This document shows, piece after piece, positions 53,724 to 62,709 of a DNA stretch of 64,000 bases. Location: assembly GCF_014200305.1 (NCBI RefSeq), contig NZ_JACHBL010000001.1, positions 310,001 through 374,000 on the forward strand. Reading direction: 5' to 3'. The DNA is from Neomicrococcus lactis (lineage in GTDB: Bacteria > Actinomycetota > Actinomycetes > Actinomycetales > Micrococcaceae). The position numbers were made by a program, and so were the translations under genes. Within the stretch, counting starts at the first letter, position 1. Every line of letters starts with the position of its first letter. Under the pieces are notes generated by a model that saw nothing but the letters and a program-made list of their open reading frames with translations, ran no database searches and was not told where the DNA came from.

Positions 53724-55111
53724 TGCAACAGCAACTACACGTCAACGATTTGGGACGCACGCACTTGCTGGGTATCGGCGGTGTGGGCGTTTCAGCTGTC
53801 GCCCGCTTGCTGGTAGCTCGCGGAGTGAAAGTGTCCGGCTCTGACGCCAAGGATCTTCCCGTGCTTCGCGAATTGAACTCCCTCGGTGCGACGACGCATG
53901 TGGGCTACGCGGCAGAGAACTTGGGCGATGCTGACACCGTGGTGATCTCCTCGATCATCAAGCCAGGCAACCCAGAGTACGACGAAGCAGTGCGCCGTGG
54001 ACTGCGCATTGTCCACCGCTCCGAAGCTCTTTCCGCGGTCATGAACGGCTACTTCACCGTGACCGTTGCCGGTACCCATGGCAAGACCACCACGTCTTCG
54101 ATGATCGCTGTGATGTTCCGTGAAGCGGGGCTGTCGCCGAGCTTTGCCATCGGCGCGAACGTCGCAGGTATCGGCAAGAACGCCGAGCTGGGCGAAGGCA
54201 GGGTCTTCGTCGCTGAAGCGGATGAATCCGACGCATCGTTCTTGAATTACCGGCCCGACGTCGTCGTCATCACCAATATCGAAGCCGACCATTTGGACCA
54301 CTATGGAACCAAAGAGGCCGTCTACGAGGCATTCCACCTCTTTGCGTCCTTGCTCCCTGAAGATGGCCTGCTGGTGTGCTGCGCAGACGATCCAGGATCT
54401 ATGGCTTTGGCTCGACGCATCCGCAAGGAGCGCGAGGACATTCGCGTCCAGACCTACGGGTTCGACGACGCAGCCGACCGCCGCATCACGGACGTGCGCA
54501 CTGAAGGCAGCACCGTCACGGCAACCCTTGAATGGGGGAGTGGCGAGTCTGTAGAGCTGCGCTTGCCCGTTCCTGGCAACCACAATCTCCTCAACGCCAC
54601 GGCTGCCTTCGCAGTAGGTGTGGACGCCGGACTCGAAGCTGACGTCGCTGCCCGCTCACTGGGGCAGTTCCACGGCTCGGCTCGTCGCTTTGAATCCAAG
54701 GGTGACGCCCGTGGCGTGCGCGTGTTCGACGACTACGCGCACCACCCCACTGAAGTCTTGGCAGCGCTCAAGGCTGCACGCACAGTTGCCGGCGAGGGCA
54801 AGGTCCACGTGGTGTTCCAGCCGCACTTGTTCTCACGCACTCGTGAATTCTCACAAGAATTCGCTGAGGCTCTGTCGCTTGCTGATACCGCCTATGTCTT
54901 GGATATTTACCCGGCGCGTGAAGAGCCCATCCCGGGTGTGACCAGCGAGCTCATCGTCAACGCCCTGGAAACCTCTGGCGGAGCTGTTGCCTTTGACGAC
55001 GCAGCCAAGCAGGTCGCGAGTGTCGCTCAAGAGGGTGACATCATCATGACGGTTGGAGCCGGCGACGTCACGGAGCTGGGCGCCAAAATCGTGGAAGCGC
55101 TGAATGTCTAA
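53723..55111 (+). CDS. murC: UDP-MurNAc:L-alanine ligase
   Basis: The 462-residue Mur ligase has the N-terminal HLLGIGGVGVSAVA, the ATP loop VAGTHGKTTTSSM and EADESDASF. Late segments YAHHPTEVLA and IYPAREEPIPGV are characteristic of MurC. It catalyses the first stem-peptide addition. Two copies of the dispersed ACGACGCAGC word lie in this gene. It overlaps ftsQ by 8 bases. Confidence 0.96.
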   Translation: MQQQLHVNDLGRTHLLGIGGVGVSAVARLLVARGVKVSGSDAKDLPVLRELNSLGATTHVGYAAENLGDADTVVISSIIKPGNPEYDEAVRRGLRIVHRSEALSAVMNGYFTVTVAGTHGKTTTSSMIAVMFREAGLSPSFAIGANVAGIGKNAELGEGRVFVAEADESDASFLNYRPDVVVITNIEADHLDHYGTKEAVYEAFHLFASLLPEDGLLVCCADDPGSMALARRIRKEREDIRVQTYGFDDAADRRITDVRTEGSTVTATLEWGSGESVELRLPVPGNHNLLNATAAFAVGVDAGLEADVAARSLGQFHGSARRFESKGDARGVRVFDDYAHHPTEVLAALKAARTVAGEGKVHVVFQPHLFSRTREFSQEFAEALSLADTAYVLDIYPAREEPIPGVTSELIVNALETSGGAVAFDDAAKQVASVAQEGDIIMTVGAGDVTELGAKIVEALNV

Positions 55112-55880
55112 GATCAGCGACAAGACGCCAAACTTCAAGCTCGGTGAAGGCGCCGAGAATGAAACCAACGTCATTGGCCTGCCCGTACTAGAGACGCTGC
55201 GCCGTAAGCGACGCACTGTGATGTGGGTCGGCGGGGTGATCGCGGCGGTCGTCGTCGTGATGCTCGTGCTCTGGTTCTCTCCATTGCTTGCAGTCAAGAA
55301 CATCAATGTGCATGGCACCAAACTCTCGAACGCGGAGACGTTGACGTCCAAGCTCGATTCCTTCAAGGGGACGCCGCTTCCTCAAGTGAGCTCGGAGCGA
55401 GTGCTCAAGTTGCTCCAGGAGGATCCGACTGTTCAGGACGTCGTGGTGCAAGCTCAGACTCCTGCGACGCTTGATGTGCAAGTGATCGAGTACGTTCCTG
55501 TTGCTATTCGGCGTGATGAGAACGGCGAAAACCTCGTTGCTGCTGATGGGCATGTGCTGGTCCCAGCGACTAAAGAACATGCACAGTCTCTTCCGCTGAT
55601 CGAGCTTCCTGCGGGGAATCAAGATCAAGCGGTCTTCTCCGCAGTGACCACCGTACTGGGTGAATTGAGGGCCGATGTTCGAAGCCAGCTCACGTCGGCG
55701 ACGGCATCCACGATTGATTCGGTACAGTTGAAGCTCAGCGATGGAAGAACCATCGTGTGGGGATCTGCGGCCGATGGTGCCAAGAAAGCGGCGGTGCTTG
55801 AGGCACTGCTAACCGTAGATCCGAAGGAATCTGGACAGACAATTGATGTGTCCAGCCCAGACCATCCGGTGACGAAATAG
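55104..55880 (+). CDS. ftsQ: Division protein FtsQ/DivIB
   Basis: The 258-residue protein has a cytoplasmic tail (1-38), one membrane helix (about 39-58), and an outer POTRA domain (VKNINVHGTKLSN onward, about 66-135) followed by the FtsQ beta domain. It recruits FtsL and FtsI to the septum. It is the last gene before a 230-base gap with the ftsZ promoter. Confidence 0.92.
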   Translation: MSKISDKTPNFKLGEGAENETNVIGLPVLETLRRKRRTVMWVGGVIAAVVVVMLVLWFSPLLAVKNINVHGTKLSNAETLTSKLDSFKGTPLPQVSSERVLKLLQEDPTVQDVVVQAQTPATLDVQVIEYVPVAIRRDENGENLVAADGHVLVPATKEHAQSLPLIELPAGNQDQAVFSAVTTVLGELRADVRSQLTSATASTIDSVQLKLSDGRTIVWGSAADGAKKAAVLEALLTVDPKESGQTIDVSSPDHPVTK

Positions 55881-55988
55881 CGTCTTTGTCTACCTGATCG
55901 TAGGCAGGCAAAAGTAGGCGATTTTGCGACACGCAACGGATGTCATTGAAACGCCATGGTGCACCCCATAGCGTTTTAGCAGTAGAAC

Positions 55989-56021
55989 TTGACATAACTC
56001 TAACCCTGAAGTTAAGGGTTA
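55989..56021 (+). promoter_or_regulatory. Candidate ftsZ promoter with inverted repeat
   Basis: TTGACA (55989-55994) and TTAAGG (56012-56017) are 17 bases apart. TAACCCT (56001-56007) and AGGGTTA (56015-56021) form an inverted repeat across the -10. The transcript would have a leader of about 90 bases. The rest of the gap (55881-55988) shows nothing I can name. Confidence 0.45.
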
Positions 56022-56110
56022 AGGTTGCGGATGTTGCGCGTGTCGCCATTCGTGTCTTGGCAGACTGAAGACAAGCAAGACCAACACCACAAGAAAAAGG
56101 GACAAACGCT

Positions 56111-57508
56111 GTGGCAGCTCCTCAAAATTACTTGGCCGTTATTAAGGTCGTCGGCATTGGCGGCGGTGGCGTTAACGCTGTGAACCGAATGATTGAGGTC
56201 GGTTTGCGTGGCGTCGAATTCATCGCAATCAACACCGACGCTCAGGCCCTCTTGATGAGTGACGCTGACGTCAAGCTTGACGTGGGACGCGAACTCACGC
56301 GCGGCTTGGGCGCGGGCGCAAACCCAGATGTGGGACGACAGGCAGCTGAAGATCACGCAGAAGAGATCGAAGAAGTCCTGCGTGGCGCCGACATGGTCTT
56401 CGTGACCGCCGGCGAAGGTGGCGGCACCGGTACCGGTGGCGCGCCCGTCGTTGCTCGCATCGCCCGTTCCCTCGGTGCATTGACGATTGGTGTTGTTACC
56501 CGTCCATTCACGTTCGAAGGTCGCCGTCGTGCGAACTCGGCAGAGTCCGGCATCGACGCCTTACGCGACGAAGTCGACACCTTGATCGTGATCCCGAATG
56601 ACCGTTTGCTCTCCATCAGCGATCGCAACGTTTCCGTCTTGGACGCGTTCCGCTCCGCTGACCAGGTGCTGTTGTCCGGTGTTCAGGGCATCACCGACCT
56701 CATCACCACCCCAGGCTTGATCAACCTCGACTTCGCAGACGTCAAGTCCGTGATGCAGGGTGCAGGTTCCGCATTGATGGGTATCGGCTCCGCTCGCGGT
56801 GAAGACCGCGCGGTCAAGGCAGCCGAGCTCGCTATCGCGTCTCCTTTGCTCGAAGCTTCCATCGACGGCGCGTATGGCGTGCTCTTGTCCATCCAGGGCG
56901 GCTCCGACCTCGGCCTCTTCGAGATCAACGAAGCTGCACGTTTGGTGCAGGAAGTTGCTCACCCAGAAGCAAACATCATCTTCGGTGCTGTCATCGACGA
57001 TGCTTTGGGCGACGAAGCTCGAGTCACGGTTATTGCTGCAGGCTTCGATCAGGTGGACGCCACGAGCTCCAACCCGAACGCTCAGCAGCGCCAGATGGCA
57101 CAATCTGCTCCGCAGAACAACCAGCAGGCACCTGTTCAGCAGAATGCACCACAGCAGAACGTTGGCCAGCAGAACGCTCCGCAGCACTACAACGCTTCGC
57201 AGAACAACGCGCCTCAGCAGAGCGCTCCACAGCAGAACCGTCAGGCACCCTCTCCACAGCAGGCACCTTCGGTTCCGGGCACCATGCCACTCAAGCCAGG
57301 CGAGAGCGGCGGCTGGGGATCCGTTCCAACCCGTCCTTCGCAGCCAGCTACGGCAGGCGCTCAGGCTAACAACCAGCAGGGTTCTCAGAACCACGGTTCG
57401 CAGCAGAACAACAACCAGCAGCAGTTCGAAGAATTGCCTGCAGTTGTTGAGCCGGACTTGAACTCCAGAAGCGGCGACGACCTCGACGTTCCTGACTTCC
57501 TGAAGTAA
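56111..57508 (+). CDS. ftsZ: Tubulin-like division GTPase FtsZ
   Basis: The 465-residue protein has the GTPase core (1-315), with [10 protein letters not shown], the tubulin signature GGGTGTGG at 103-110 and the T7 loop NLDFADVK. A long linker (about 320-455) is unusually rich in Gln and Asn. The C-terminal peptide [10 protein letters not shown] binds SepF and FtsW-type partners. It polymerises into the Z-ring. GTG start; no ftsA is present, as is usual in actinobacteria. Confidence 0.97.
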   Translation: MAAPQNYLAVIKVVGIGGGGVNAVNRMIEVGLRGVEFIAINTDAQALLMSDADVKLDVGRELTRGLGAGANPDVGRQAAEDHAEEIEEVLRGADMVFVTAGEGGGTGTGGAPVVARIARSLGALTIGVVTRPFTFEGRRRANSAESGIDALRDEVDTLIVIPNDRLLSISDRNVSVLDAFRSADQVLLSGVQGITDLITTPGLINLDFADVKSVMQGAGSALMGIGSARGEDRAVKAAELAIASPLLEASIDGAYGVLLSIQGGSDLGLFEINEAARLVQEVAHPEANIIFGAVIDDALGDEARVTVIAAGFDQVDATSSNPNAQQRQMAQSAPQNNQQAPVQQNAPQQNVGQQNAPQHYNASQNNAPQQSAPQQNRQAPSPQQAPSVPGTMPLKPGESGGWGSVPTRPSQPATAGAQANNQQGSQNHGSQQNNNQQQFEELPAVVEPDLNSRSGDDLDVPDFLK

Positions 57509-57548
57509 AACCCGAGCGGTTAGCGTTCGAAGAAAAGTTGCATAACGA

Positions 57549-58268
57549 ATGAAGATCTATTCCTCCACGTTGGTCCCACAAGCCAAAGTTGCCTTCACCT
57601 CCACAGTGGAAGGCAACTTGGCAGGCCACGTGGGGGATGATCCGTTTAAGGTGGCGGAGAATCGCCAAGCACTTGAACGTCAACTCGGTATTGAAGCGAC
57701 TCCTGTCGCCTACATGAACCAAGTACACTCGGCCATCGTGGTGGACGCCGTCGCCCCTAATGTGGGTGAAGCCCCCACGGCTGACGGATTGCTGAGCCGT
57801 GACGCGCGCCAGCCCCTCGCTGTCATGGTGGCCGACTGCGTTCCGCTCGTCTTTGTAGGGCGGCGCGGTGATGACCAAGATCCAGTGAGCGCGGTAGCTC
57901 ATGCCGGGCGCAAGGGTCTGCTCGATGGCGTCATTGAAAACACCATGGCTGCCATGAAAGACGCGGGTGCCCAGGAGATTGAAGCGTGGATTGGTCCTGC
58001 GATCTGTGGCAAGTGCTACGAAGTGCCCGAAGACATGCAGCAGGAATCCGAAGCCTCGCGTCCCGGAATTTCCAGCACCACCTCATGGGGAACGCCTGCT
58101 CTTGACCTCCCCAAGACTGCAGCGAGCATCGTTCGCGAAGCTGGTGGAACGGTTCACGAGACCGGGATCTGCACCCTCGAGAATGACACGTATTTTTCTT
58201 ACCGTCGCAACGCAAAGACAGGCCGACTAGCCGGCGTTGTGTGGATAGCACCCGAAGGGCAACAGTGA
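57549..58268 (+). CDS. pgeF: Multicopper polyphenol oxidase-fold protein (YfiH/PgeF family)
   Basis: The 239-residue protein has the family metal and catalytic segments MNQVHSA, MVADCVPLVF, AHAGRKGLLDGV and IGPAICGKCYEV. YfiH proteins edit peptidoglycan precursors in E. coli and also act as purine nucleoside phosphorylases. The place between ftsZ and yggS is conserved in actinobacteria. Its TGA overlaps the GTG of the next gene. Confidence 0.9.
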   Translation: MKIYSSTLVPQAKVAFTSTVEGNLAGHVGDDPFKVAENRQALERQLGIEATPVAYMNQVHSAIVVDAVAPNVGEAPTADGLLSRDARQPLAVMVADCVPLVFVGRRGDDQDPVSAVAHAGRKGLLDGVIENTMAAMKDAGAQEIEAWIGPAICGKCYEVPEDMQQESEASRPGISSTTSWGTPALDLPKTAASIVREAGGTVHETGICTLENDTYFSYRRNAKTGRLAGVVWIAPEGQQ

Positions 58269-59041
58269 CAAACGCTTTGGAGAATCGCGCCGACGAACTA
58301 CGCGAGCGGCTCCACAAAGTTCAACAGCGCATTACCGATGCAACCGCCAAAGCTGGACTCGCCGAAGAGCCCACGTTGGTAGTTGTCTCGAAATTCTTCC
58401 CCGCGAGCGATGTCCGCATTCTTCACGAACTTGGCATGACCGAGTTCGGCGAAAACAAGGACCAGGAAGCGGCTGCGAAAGCTGAAGAGCTCGCGGAAGC
58501 TGATCTGCACTGGCACTTCATTGGCCAGTTGCAATCGAATAAAGCGAAGAACGTGGTCAAGTACGCCACCATGGTTCACTCGGTGGACCGCGCGTCACTC
58601 GTGAAAGCTCTTGATAAGGCAATGGCCCGAGAGATCGAAGCCGCCGAGGAAGCTGGAAAGCCAGCCAGAGCGGACCTCGACGTCCTGATCCAAGTGGACT
58701 TCGGCGAGGAATTTTCGAGCGAGCAAAAGACTGCGGAAAGCCGCAGCGGCGCGCAACGCGGCGGCGTCGTACCTCAAGAAATTTCAGACCTAGCACGCCA
58801 GATTTCTGAAGCCCAACACTTGCGATTGCGGGGCCTCATGACGGTAGCTCCGCTGGGTGCGGAGCCCGGCAAAGTCTTCGACCGTCTGCGCGAGGAACTG
58901 ACCACGCTGTCCGAAACCTACCCGGACGCAACCATCATGTCTGCGGGCATGAGTCACGATCTTGAGGCCGCCGTAGCGTCAGGTGCGACACACCTGCGAA
59001 TTGGCTCGGATGTCCTCGGGTCGCGCCCTGCTGTGCGGTAG
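58265..59041 (+). CDS. PLP homeostasis protein (YggS/PLPBP family)
   Basis: The GTG at 58265 overlaps the pgeF stop and gives 258 residues. Family motifs are [11 protein letters not shown] with the PLP lysine, [28 protein letters not shown] and [16 protein letters not shown]. The protein binds pyridoxal phosphate without a known enzymatic reaction and affects vitamin B6 and amino acid balance. It precedes sepF in the conserved order. Confidence 0.92.
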   Translation: MTNALENRADELRERLHKVQQRITDATAKAGLAEEPTLVVVSKFFPASDVRILHELGMTEFGENKDQEAAAKAEELAEADLHWHFIGQLQSNKAKNVVKYATMVHSVDRASLVKALDKAMAREIEAAEEAGKPARADLDVLIQVDFGEEFSSEQKTAESRSGAQRGGVVPQEISDLARQISEAQHLRLRGLMTVAPLGAEPGKVFDRLREELTTLSETYPDATIMSAGMSHDLEAAVASGATHLRIGSDVLGSRPAVR

Positions 59042-59121
59042 CGTCGAACCAGCGAAGAGAATTTGTGCGCACACGGCTTACCATGCGCGCACGGTTGACG
59101 AAACAGCACGAAGGAGAAGCC

Positions 59122-59697
59122 ATGTCCGGCGCCTTGCGGAAGACCATGATTTACTTGGGCCTCGCTGATAGCGACGAGCAGGAATACAGCGACAAGATCG
59201 AGCACGAAACGCGCCACTCGGCACCCGAAGAGCGCGAGATTGTTCGTGAAGAAGCTCGTGCCGACGTGCGCCCAGTGCGCCGCGAAGACGAAGTCGTCCG
59301 TCAGCTCCGCGAGGAACCAGCTCCGCGCCCTGCAACCGTAGGACGTGTTGAGGAGTACCGCGCACCTGTCACCCCTATCAAGCGCGCTAGCTCAACTCGT
59401 GAAGAGGAATTCTCCGTGCGTCAAATCACCACCGTGCACCCACGTTCTTACAACGACGCAAAGCTCATCGGCGAAGCATTCCGCGATGGCATCCCTGTGA
59501 TCATGAACGTCACGGATATGGGCGAGTCTGACGCTAAGCGTCTCGTAGATTTCTCCGCAGGCCTGGTCTTCGCGATGCGCGGTACCATTGACCGCATCAC
59601 CAACAAGGTGTTCTTGCTTTCTCCAGCGACCGTTGAGGTCATTGGGGAAGACAAGAAGGCAGCCGAAGGTCAGACGACCTTTTTCAACCAAAGCTAG
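59122..59697 (+). CDS. sepF: Cell division protein SepF
   Basis: The ATG at 59122 follows AAGGAG and gives 191 residues. An N-terminal amphipathic membrane-binding helix ([14 protein letters not shown]) is followed by an acidic, arginine-rich linker and the SepF core (about 100-191, with [19 protein letters not shown] in parts and [12 protein letters not shown]). In actinobacteria SepF anchors FtsZ to the membrane in place of FtsA. Confidence 0.95.
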   Translation: MSGALRKTMIYLGLADSDEQEYSDKIEHETRHSAPEEREIVREEARADVRPVRREDEVVRQLREEPAPRPATVGRVEEYRAPVTPIKRASSTREEEFSVRQITTVHPRSYNDAKLIGEAFRDGIPVIMNVTDMGESDAKRLVDFSAGLVFAMRGTIDRITNKVFLLSPATVEVIGEDKKAAEGQTTFFNQS

Positions 59698-59715
59698 TCG
59701 AGGTTTCCTCACCCC

Positions 59716-60015
59716 GTGGGTCTTCTATTTGGGTTGCTGTACGCAGCGCTGACCGTCATCCAGGCGCTGCTCATCATTCGCATTGTGCTGGATATCACGC
59801 AGTCCTTCGCGCGCTCATGGAAGCCGAAGGGGATCGCCCTCATGACGGCCATGGCCGTTTACACCGTGACGGATCCGCCGATGAAGTGGATCCGTTCTAA
59901 GGTTCCTTCGCTGGATTTGGGCGGCATGCGTTTCGACTTGGCCTTCATCTTGTTGTTCTTCGCAGTCATTATTTTGAAGTTCATTGTGTTGCAATTGGGA
60001 ATGGCCGCCTCCTAA
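59716..60015 (+). CDS. YggT family membrane protein
   Basis: The 99-residue protein has two membrane helices (about 3-26 and 72-95) with the family segment DPPMKWIRSKVPSLDLGG between. YggT proteins follow sepF in most Gram-positive division clusters; a precise function is not established. The start is GTG at 59716, 18 bases after sepF. Confidence 0.9.
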   Translation: MGLLFGLLYAALTVIQALLIIRIVLDITQSFARSWKPKGIALMTAMAVYTVTDPPMKWIRSKVPSLDLGGMRFDLAFILLFFAVIILKFIVLQLGMAAS

Positions 60016-60121
60016 AACCCTCTGCTCGGGGAATAGTTTTGTTCGAAAGTTATTAGTCTGGCCTGCATAGCGATACTATGAACAACGAGTAGTTCGCGGG
60101 CTAAAACCTGCAATCGGCAAG

Positions 60122-60149
60122 TTTTCAAGGGTCGGATGTACTCTAGATT
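60122..60149 (+). promoter_or_regulatory. Candidate divIVA promoter
   Basis: TTTTCA (60122-60127) and TAGATT (60144-60149) are 16 bases apart, 86 bases before the gene. TACTAT at 60074-60079 is another possible -10. The gap of 219 bases before divIVA has no gene. Confidence 0.3.
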
Positions 60150-60234
60150 TACTACTTTTGCTGAGTTCTAGTCCCGGTAAAGTCCGCGCGTTCACACGAA
60201 GTGCGGGCGCACACACGAGTATCAGAGGTGAATT

Positions 60235-61026
60235 ATGGCGCTCACGCCTGAAGACGTTGTCAACAAGCGGTTCCAGCCCACCAAGTTCCGCGAAGGTTAT
60301 GACCAGATCGAGGTTGACGATTTCCTTGACGAAATCGTGACCGAGCTCCGCCGCCTGAACAAGGAAAACGACGAACTTCGCAAGCGCGTTGCAGACCTGC
60401 AGGCTGGCAAGGGTGCAGCTGCATCCACCACGGCTTCCACGGAAGACGTCAAGGTTCCTGCTCCAGTCCCAGCCGTCAAGGATGGTGCTGCAGCTGAAGC
60501 GCAGGGCGCAAACAACACCGTGGCCGCTGCCAACTTGGCATCGACTCAGTCCGCAGCCACCGCAAGCACCGCTGCCGCAGGTGGCGAACAGCACCGCGTG
60601 ACCGCCGAATCCGCCACTGGCGTTTTGGCAATGGCACAGCGTCTCCACGACGAGTACGTCAGCGCTGGTATCGAACAGCGTGACAAGCTCCTCGCCGAGG
60701 CAAAGTCCAAGGCTGAGGCATTGGTCTCTGACGCTACCGCGAAGTCGCAGAAGCTCGTTTCTGATGCTGACGCTCAGTCCAAGAAGCTCGTCTCTGACGC
60801 TGATTCCCGCTCTAAGAAGTTGGTTGGCGACGCCGAAGAGAAGACTCGCGTGACCCTCACGGATCTTGAGCAGAAGAAGTCTGTTCTTGAGAACAAGATC
60901 GATCAGTTGCGTGGCTTCGAGCGCGACTACCGTGGACGCCTCAAGACCTTCATCGAGGGTCAGTTGCGCGATCTTGAGTCCAAGGGCTCTGTAGAGACTG
61001 CTTCGACGGAAAGCGCGCAGCGCTAA
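60235..61026 (+). CDS. wag31: DivIVA/Wag31 polar growth scaffold
   Basis: The 263-residue protein has the membrane-curvature N-terminal domain (1-55, MALTPEDVVNKRF). An Ala-rich linker follows (about 56-120) and then a long coiled coil. Residues 156-210 are five consecutive 11-residue repeats built on K-L-V-S-D-A. It marks poles and septa and recruits wall synthesis enzymes. ATG after AGAGGTG. A strong terminator follows. Confidence 0.95.
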   Translation: MALTPEDVVNKRFQPTKFREGYDQIEVDDFLDEIVTELRRLNKENDELRKRVADLQAGKGAAASTTASTEDVKVPAPVPAVKDGAAAEAQGANNTVAAANLASTQSAATASTAAAGGEQHRVTAESATGVLAMAQRLHDEYVSAGIEQRDKLLAEAKSKAEALVSDATAKSQKLVSDADAQSKKLVSDADSRSKKLVGDAEEKTRVTLTDLEQKKSVLENKIDQLRGFERDYRGRLKTFIEGQLRDLESKGSVETASTESAQR

Positions 61027-61054
61027 GCCATCCAGGCGCAATACGTGATTTAGA

Positions 61055-61093
61055 GACAATGTCGGTGGCCCTGCATGGGTCGCCGACATTGTC
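61055..61093 (+). terminator. Rho-independent terminator after divIVA
   Basis: GACAATGTCGG (61055-61065) pairs with CCGACATTGTC (61083-61093) around an inner GGCC/GGTC stretch, followed by ATTTGT. Confidence 0.8.
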
Positions 61094-61123
61094 ATTTGTA
61101 TGTCTTTGAGAAAAAGGTTTGTG

Positions 61124-61717
61124 ATGAATGACGCCGCATCTGCCGCTGAGGCAGTGAAGCCGGAGCGCAAGTACTCGCGGGGACGCTTGGTGACGCTGGC
61201 GCTAAGCCTTGCTGTGATCGCGTATGCGGCGGATCAGCTCACCAAGTGGTGGGTGGAGACCAACATGTATGAGGGCGAAGTGATCCCTGTGATCCCGCCG
61301 ATTCTGAACTGGTACTTCATTCGTAACCCTGGGGCCGCGTTCTCTATTGGAACCGAGTTCACGTGGGTCTTTTCCTTGTTGATGGCGTTCGTGTTTGTGC
61401 TGGTGCTCTTCTTGCTCCGCAAACTGGGCTCGTTGTGGTGGGCTGTTGCTCTTGGCGGTCTGCTGGGTGGCGTTGCTGGCAACCTCACGGACCGTCTCTT
61501 CCGCCCGCCGTCGTTCCTCAACGGTCACGTAGTGGACTTCATTTCCGTCCCGAACTTCGCCATTTTCAATATTGCTGACTCTTTCATTGTGTGTTCCATG
61601 ATCGGCGTGTGCTTGCTGATGTTCGTGGGGCGCAAGATTGATGGGTCAAAAGAATCTGAGCACGACGACGCCGCCTCGGCTTCCGTCGAGGGTTCCGGCG
61701 AGGCAGGGCGCGACTAA
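61124..61717 (+). CDS. lspA: Lipoprotein signal peptidase II
   Basis: The ATG at 61124 follows AAAAAGG by six bases and gives 197 residues. An ATG at 61100 lies only six bases after the terminator and has no ribosome binding site. Four membrane helices and the aspartate motifs of the family are present: NLTDRLFRPP and FNIADSFIV, plus FIRNPGAAFS. It cleaves lipoprotein signal peptides, such as that of LpqB. It ends one base before rluD. Confidence 0.94.
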   Translation: MNDAASAAEAVKPERKYSRGRLVTLALSLAVIAYAADQLTKWWVETNMYEGEVIPVIPPILNWYFIRNPGAAFSIGTEFTWVFSLLMAFVFVLVLFLLRKLGSLWWAVALGGLLGGVAGNLTDRLFRPPSFLNGHVVDFISVPNFAIFNIADSFIVCSMIGVCLLMFVGRKIDGSKESEHDDAASASVEGSGEAGRD

Positions 61718-62656
61718 GTGAAGCCCGCGATTCGTGAAGATTTCGTCGCCGATGACGACGCCGTAGGGTTGCGCGCCGACGCCTTCCTTTCGTCGCAGCT
61801 CGGTGTTTCTCGCGGCGAGGCCGCGCAGTGGTGCACTGAAGGATGGGTGACCGTCTCGGGGCACCCGATCGCGAAGTCCCGCAAGGTTCGCCGCGGTGAC
61901 GTGATTCAGGTGAATGCACCCGAACGAATTGACCCAATGGCAGTGAAAGTGGAGACCGTGCAGGAACTCAAGATCTTGGGCGAAGACCCGGACTTCGTTG
62001 TCATCGATAAGCCAGTTGGCGTCGCCGCTCATCCCAGCCCAGGCTGGGTTGGGCCTACCGTGGTGGGTGCGCTGGCTGGTGCTGGATACCGCATCTCCAC
62101 TTCGGGTAGCCCGGAGCGTCAGGGGATTGTGCACCGTCTGGATGTCGGCACGTCTGGCGTCATGGTGGTTGCTCAAACCGAACGTGGATACACCGCGTTG
62201 AAGCGCGCGTTCAAGGAACGAACGCCGACCAAGATTTACCACGCCGTCGTACAGGGATTGCCCGAGCCGCTCAAGGGAACCATCGATGCCCCGATCGGCC
62301 GCCATCCCAATCATTCGTGGAAGTTCGCCGTCTTGGAAGACGGCCGGAATGCGGTGACGCACTATGAGGTCCTCGAGGCTTTTGGGGCCGCCTCCCTCGT
62401 GGAAGTGCATTTGGAGACGGGGCGTACTCACCAAATCCGCGTGCACTTTTCCGCGCTCAAGCACCCGTGTGCCGGAGATCAGACTTATGGGGCGGACCCT
62501 CGTTTGGCGGCCGAGCTTGGCCTGGTGCGGCAGTGGCTGCACGCGCACAAGCTCGGCTTCCCGCACCCGGTGACGGGGGAGTTCGTGGAGTTCGTCAGCG
62601 AGTATCCGGCTGATCTGCGACACGCCCTGGAGCTCTTGCGAGACGGCGCTCACTAG
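61718..62656 (+). CDS. rluD: RluD-type 23S rRNA pseudouridine synthase
   Basis: The 312-residue protein has an N-terminal S4 RNA-binding domain (about 20-68). The catalytic domain has the essential aspartate Asp142 in HRLDVGTSG, and it carries [11 protein letters not shown] and AGDQTYGAD. RluA-family enzymes of this kind modify helix 69 of 23S rRNA, though the exact sites are inferred. The GTG start directly follows the lspA stop, so the two are co-translated. Confidence 0.9.
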   Translation: MKPAIREDFVADDDAVGLRADAFLSSQLGVSRGEAAQWCTEGWVTVSGHPIAKSRKVRRGDVIQVNAPERIDPMAVKVETVQELKILGEDPDFVVIDKPVGVAAHPSPGWVGPTVVGALAGAGYRISTSGSPERQGIVHRLDVGTSGVMVVAQTERGYTALKRAFKERTPTKIYHAVVQGLPEPLKGTIDAPIGRHPNHSWKFAVLEDGRNAVTHYEVLEAFGAASLVEVHLETGRTHQIRVHFSALKHPCAGDQTYGADPRLAAELGLVRQWLHAHKLGFPHPVTGEFVEFVSEYPADLRHALELLRDGAH

Positions 62657-62697
62657 CCTCTTTTTCTTGGCTCAAGCTATCTGTCAGCCAGCCTCAT

Positions 62698-62703
62698 TAG
62701 ACT
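62698..62703 (+). promoter_or_regulatory. Leaderless-type -10 element of dnaE
   Basis: TAGACT ends 6 bases before the GTG at 62710. No good -35 is seen and no ribosome binding site fits between. Confidence 0.4.
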
Positions 62704-62709
62704 GGATGG

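Larger units (their letters stand above)
1597..61674. repeat. Dispersed 10-mer ACGACGC(A/C)GC, 18 exact copies
   Basis: By hand I find exact copies on the plus strand starting at 11713, 20267, 27139, 36298, 45719, 52928, 54465, 54996 and 61665. On the minus strand the leftmost bases are at 1597, 4996, 7192, 16053, 25057, 33748, 37185, 46229 and 58761. They fall in unrelated genes and encode DDAA, GVV, RRR or SSS depending on frame and strand. None lies in the IS, secA or gdh. Confidence 0.6.

Noticed and set aside
61100-61123. Upstream ATG at 61100 for lspA
   Set aside because: It lies six bases after the divIVA terminator hairpin and has no ribosome binding site, unlike the ATG at 61124.
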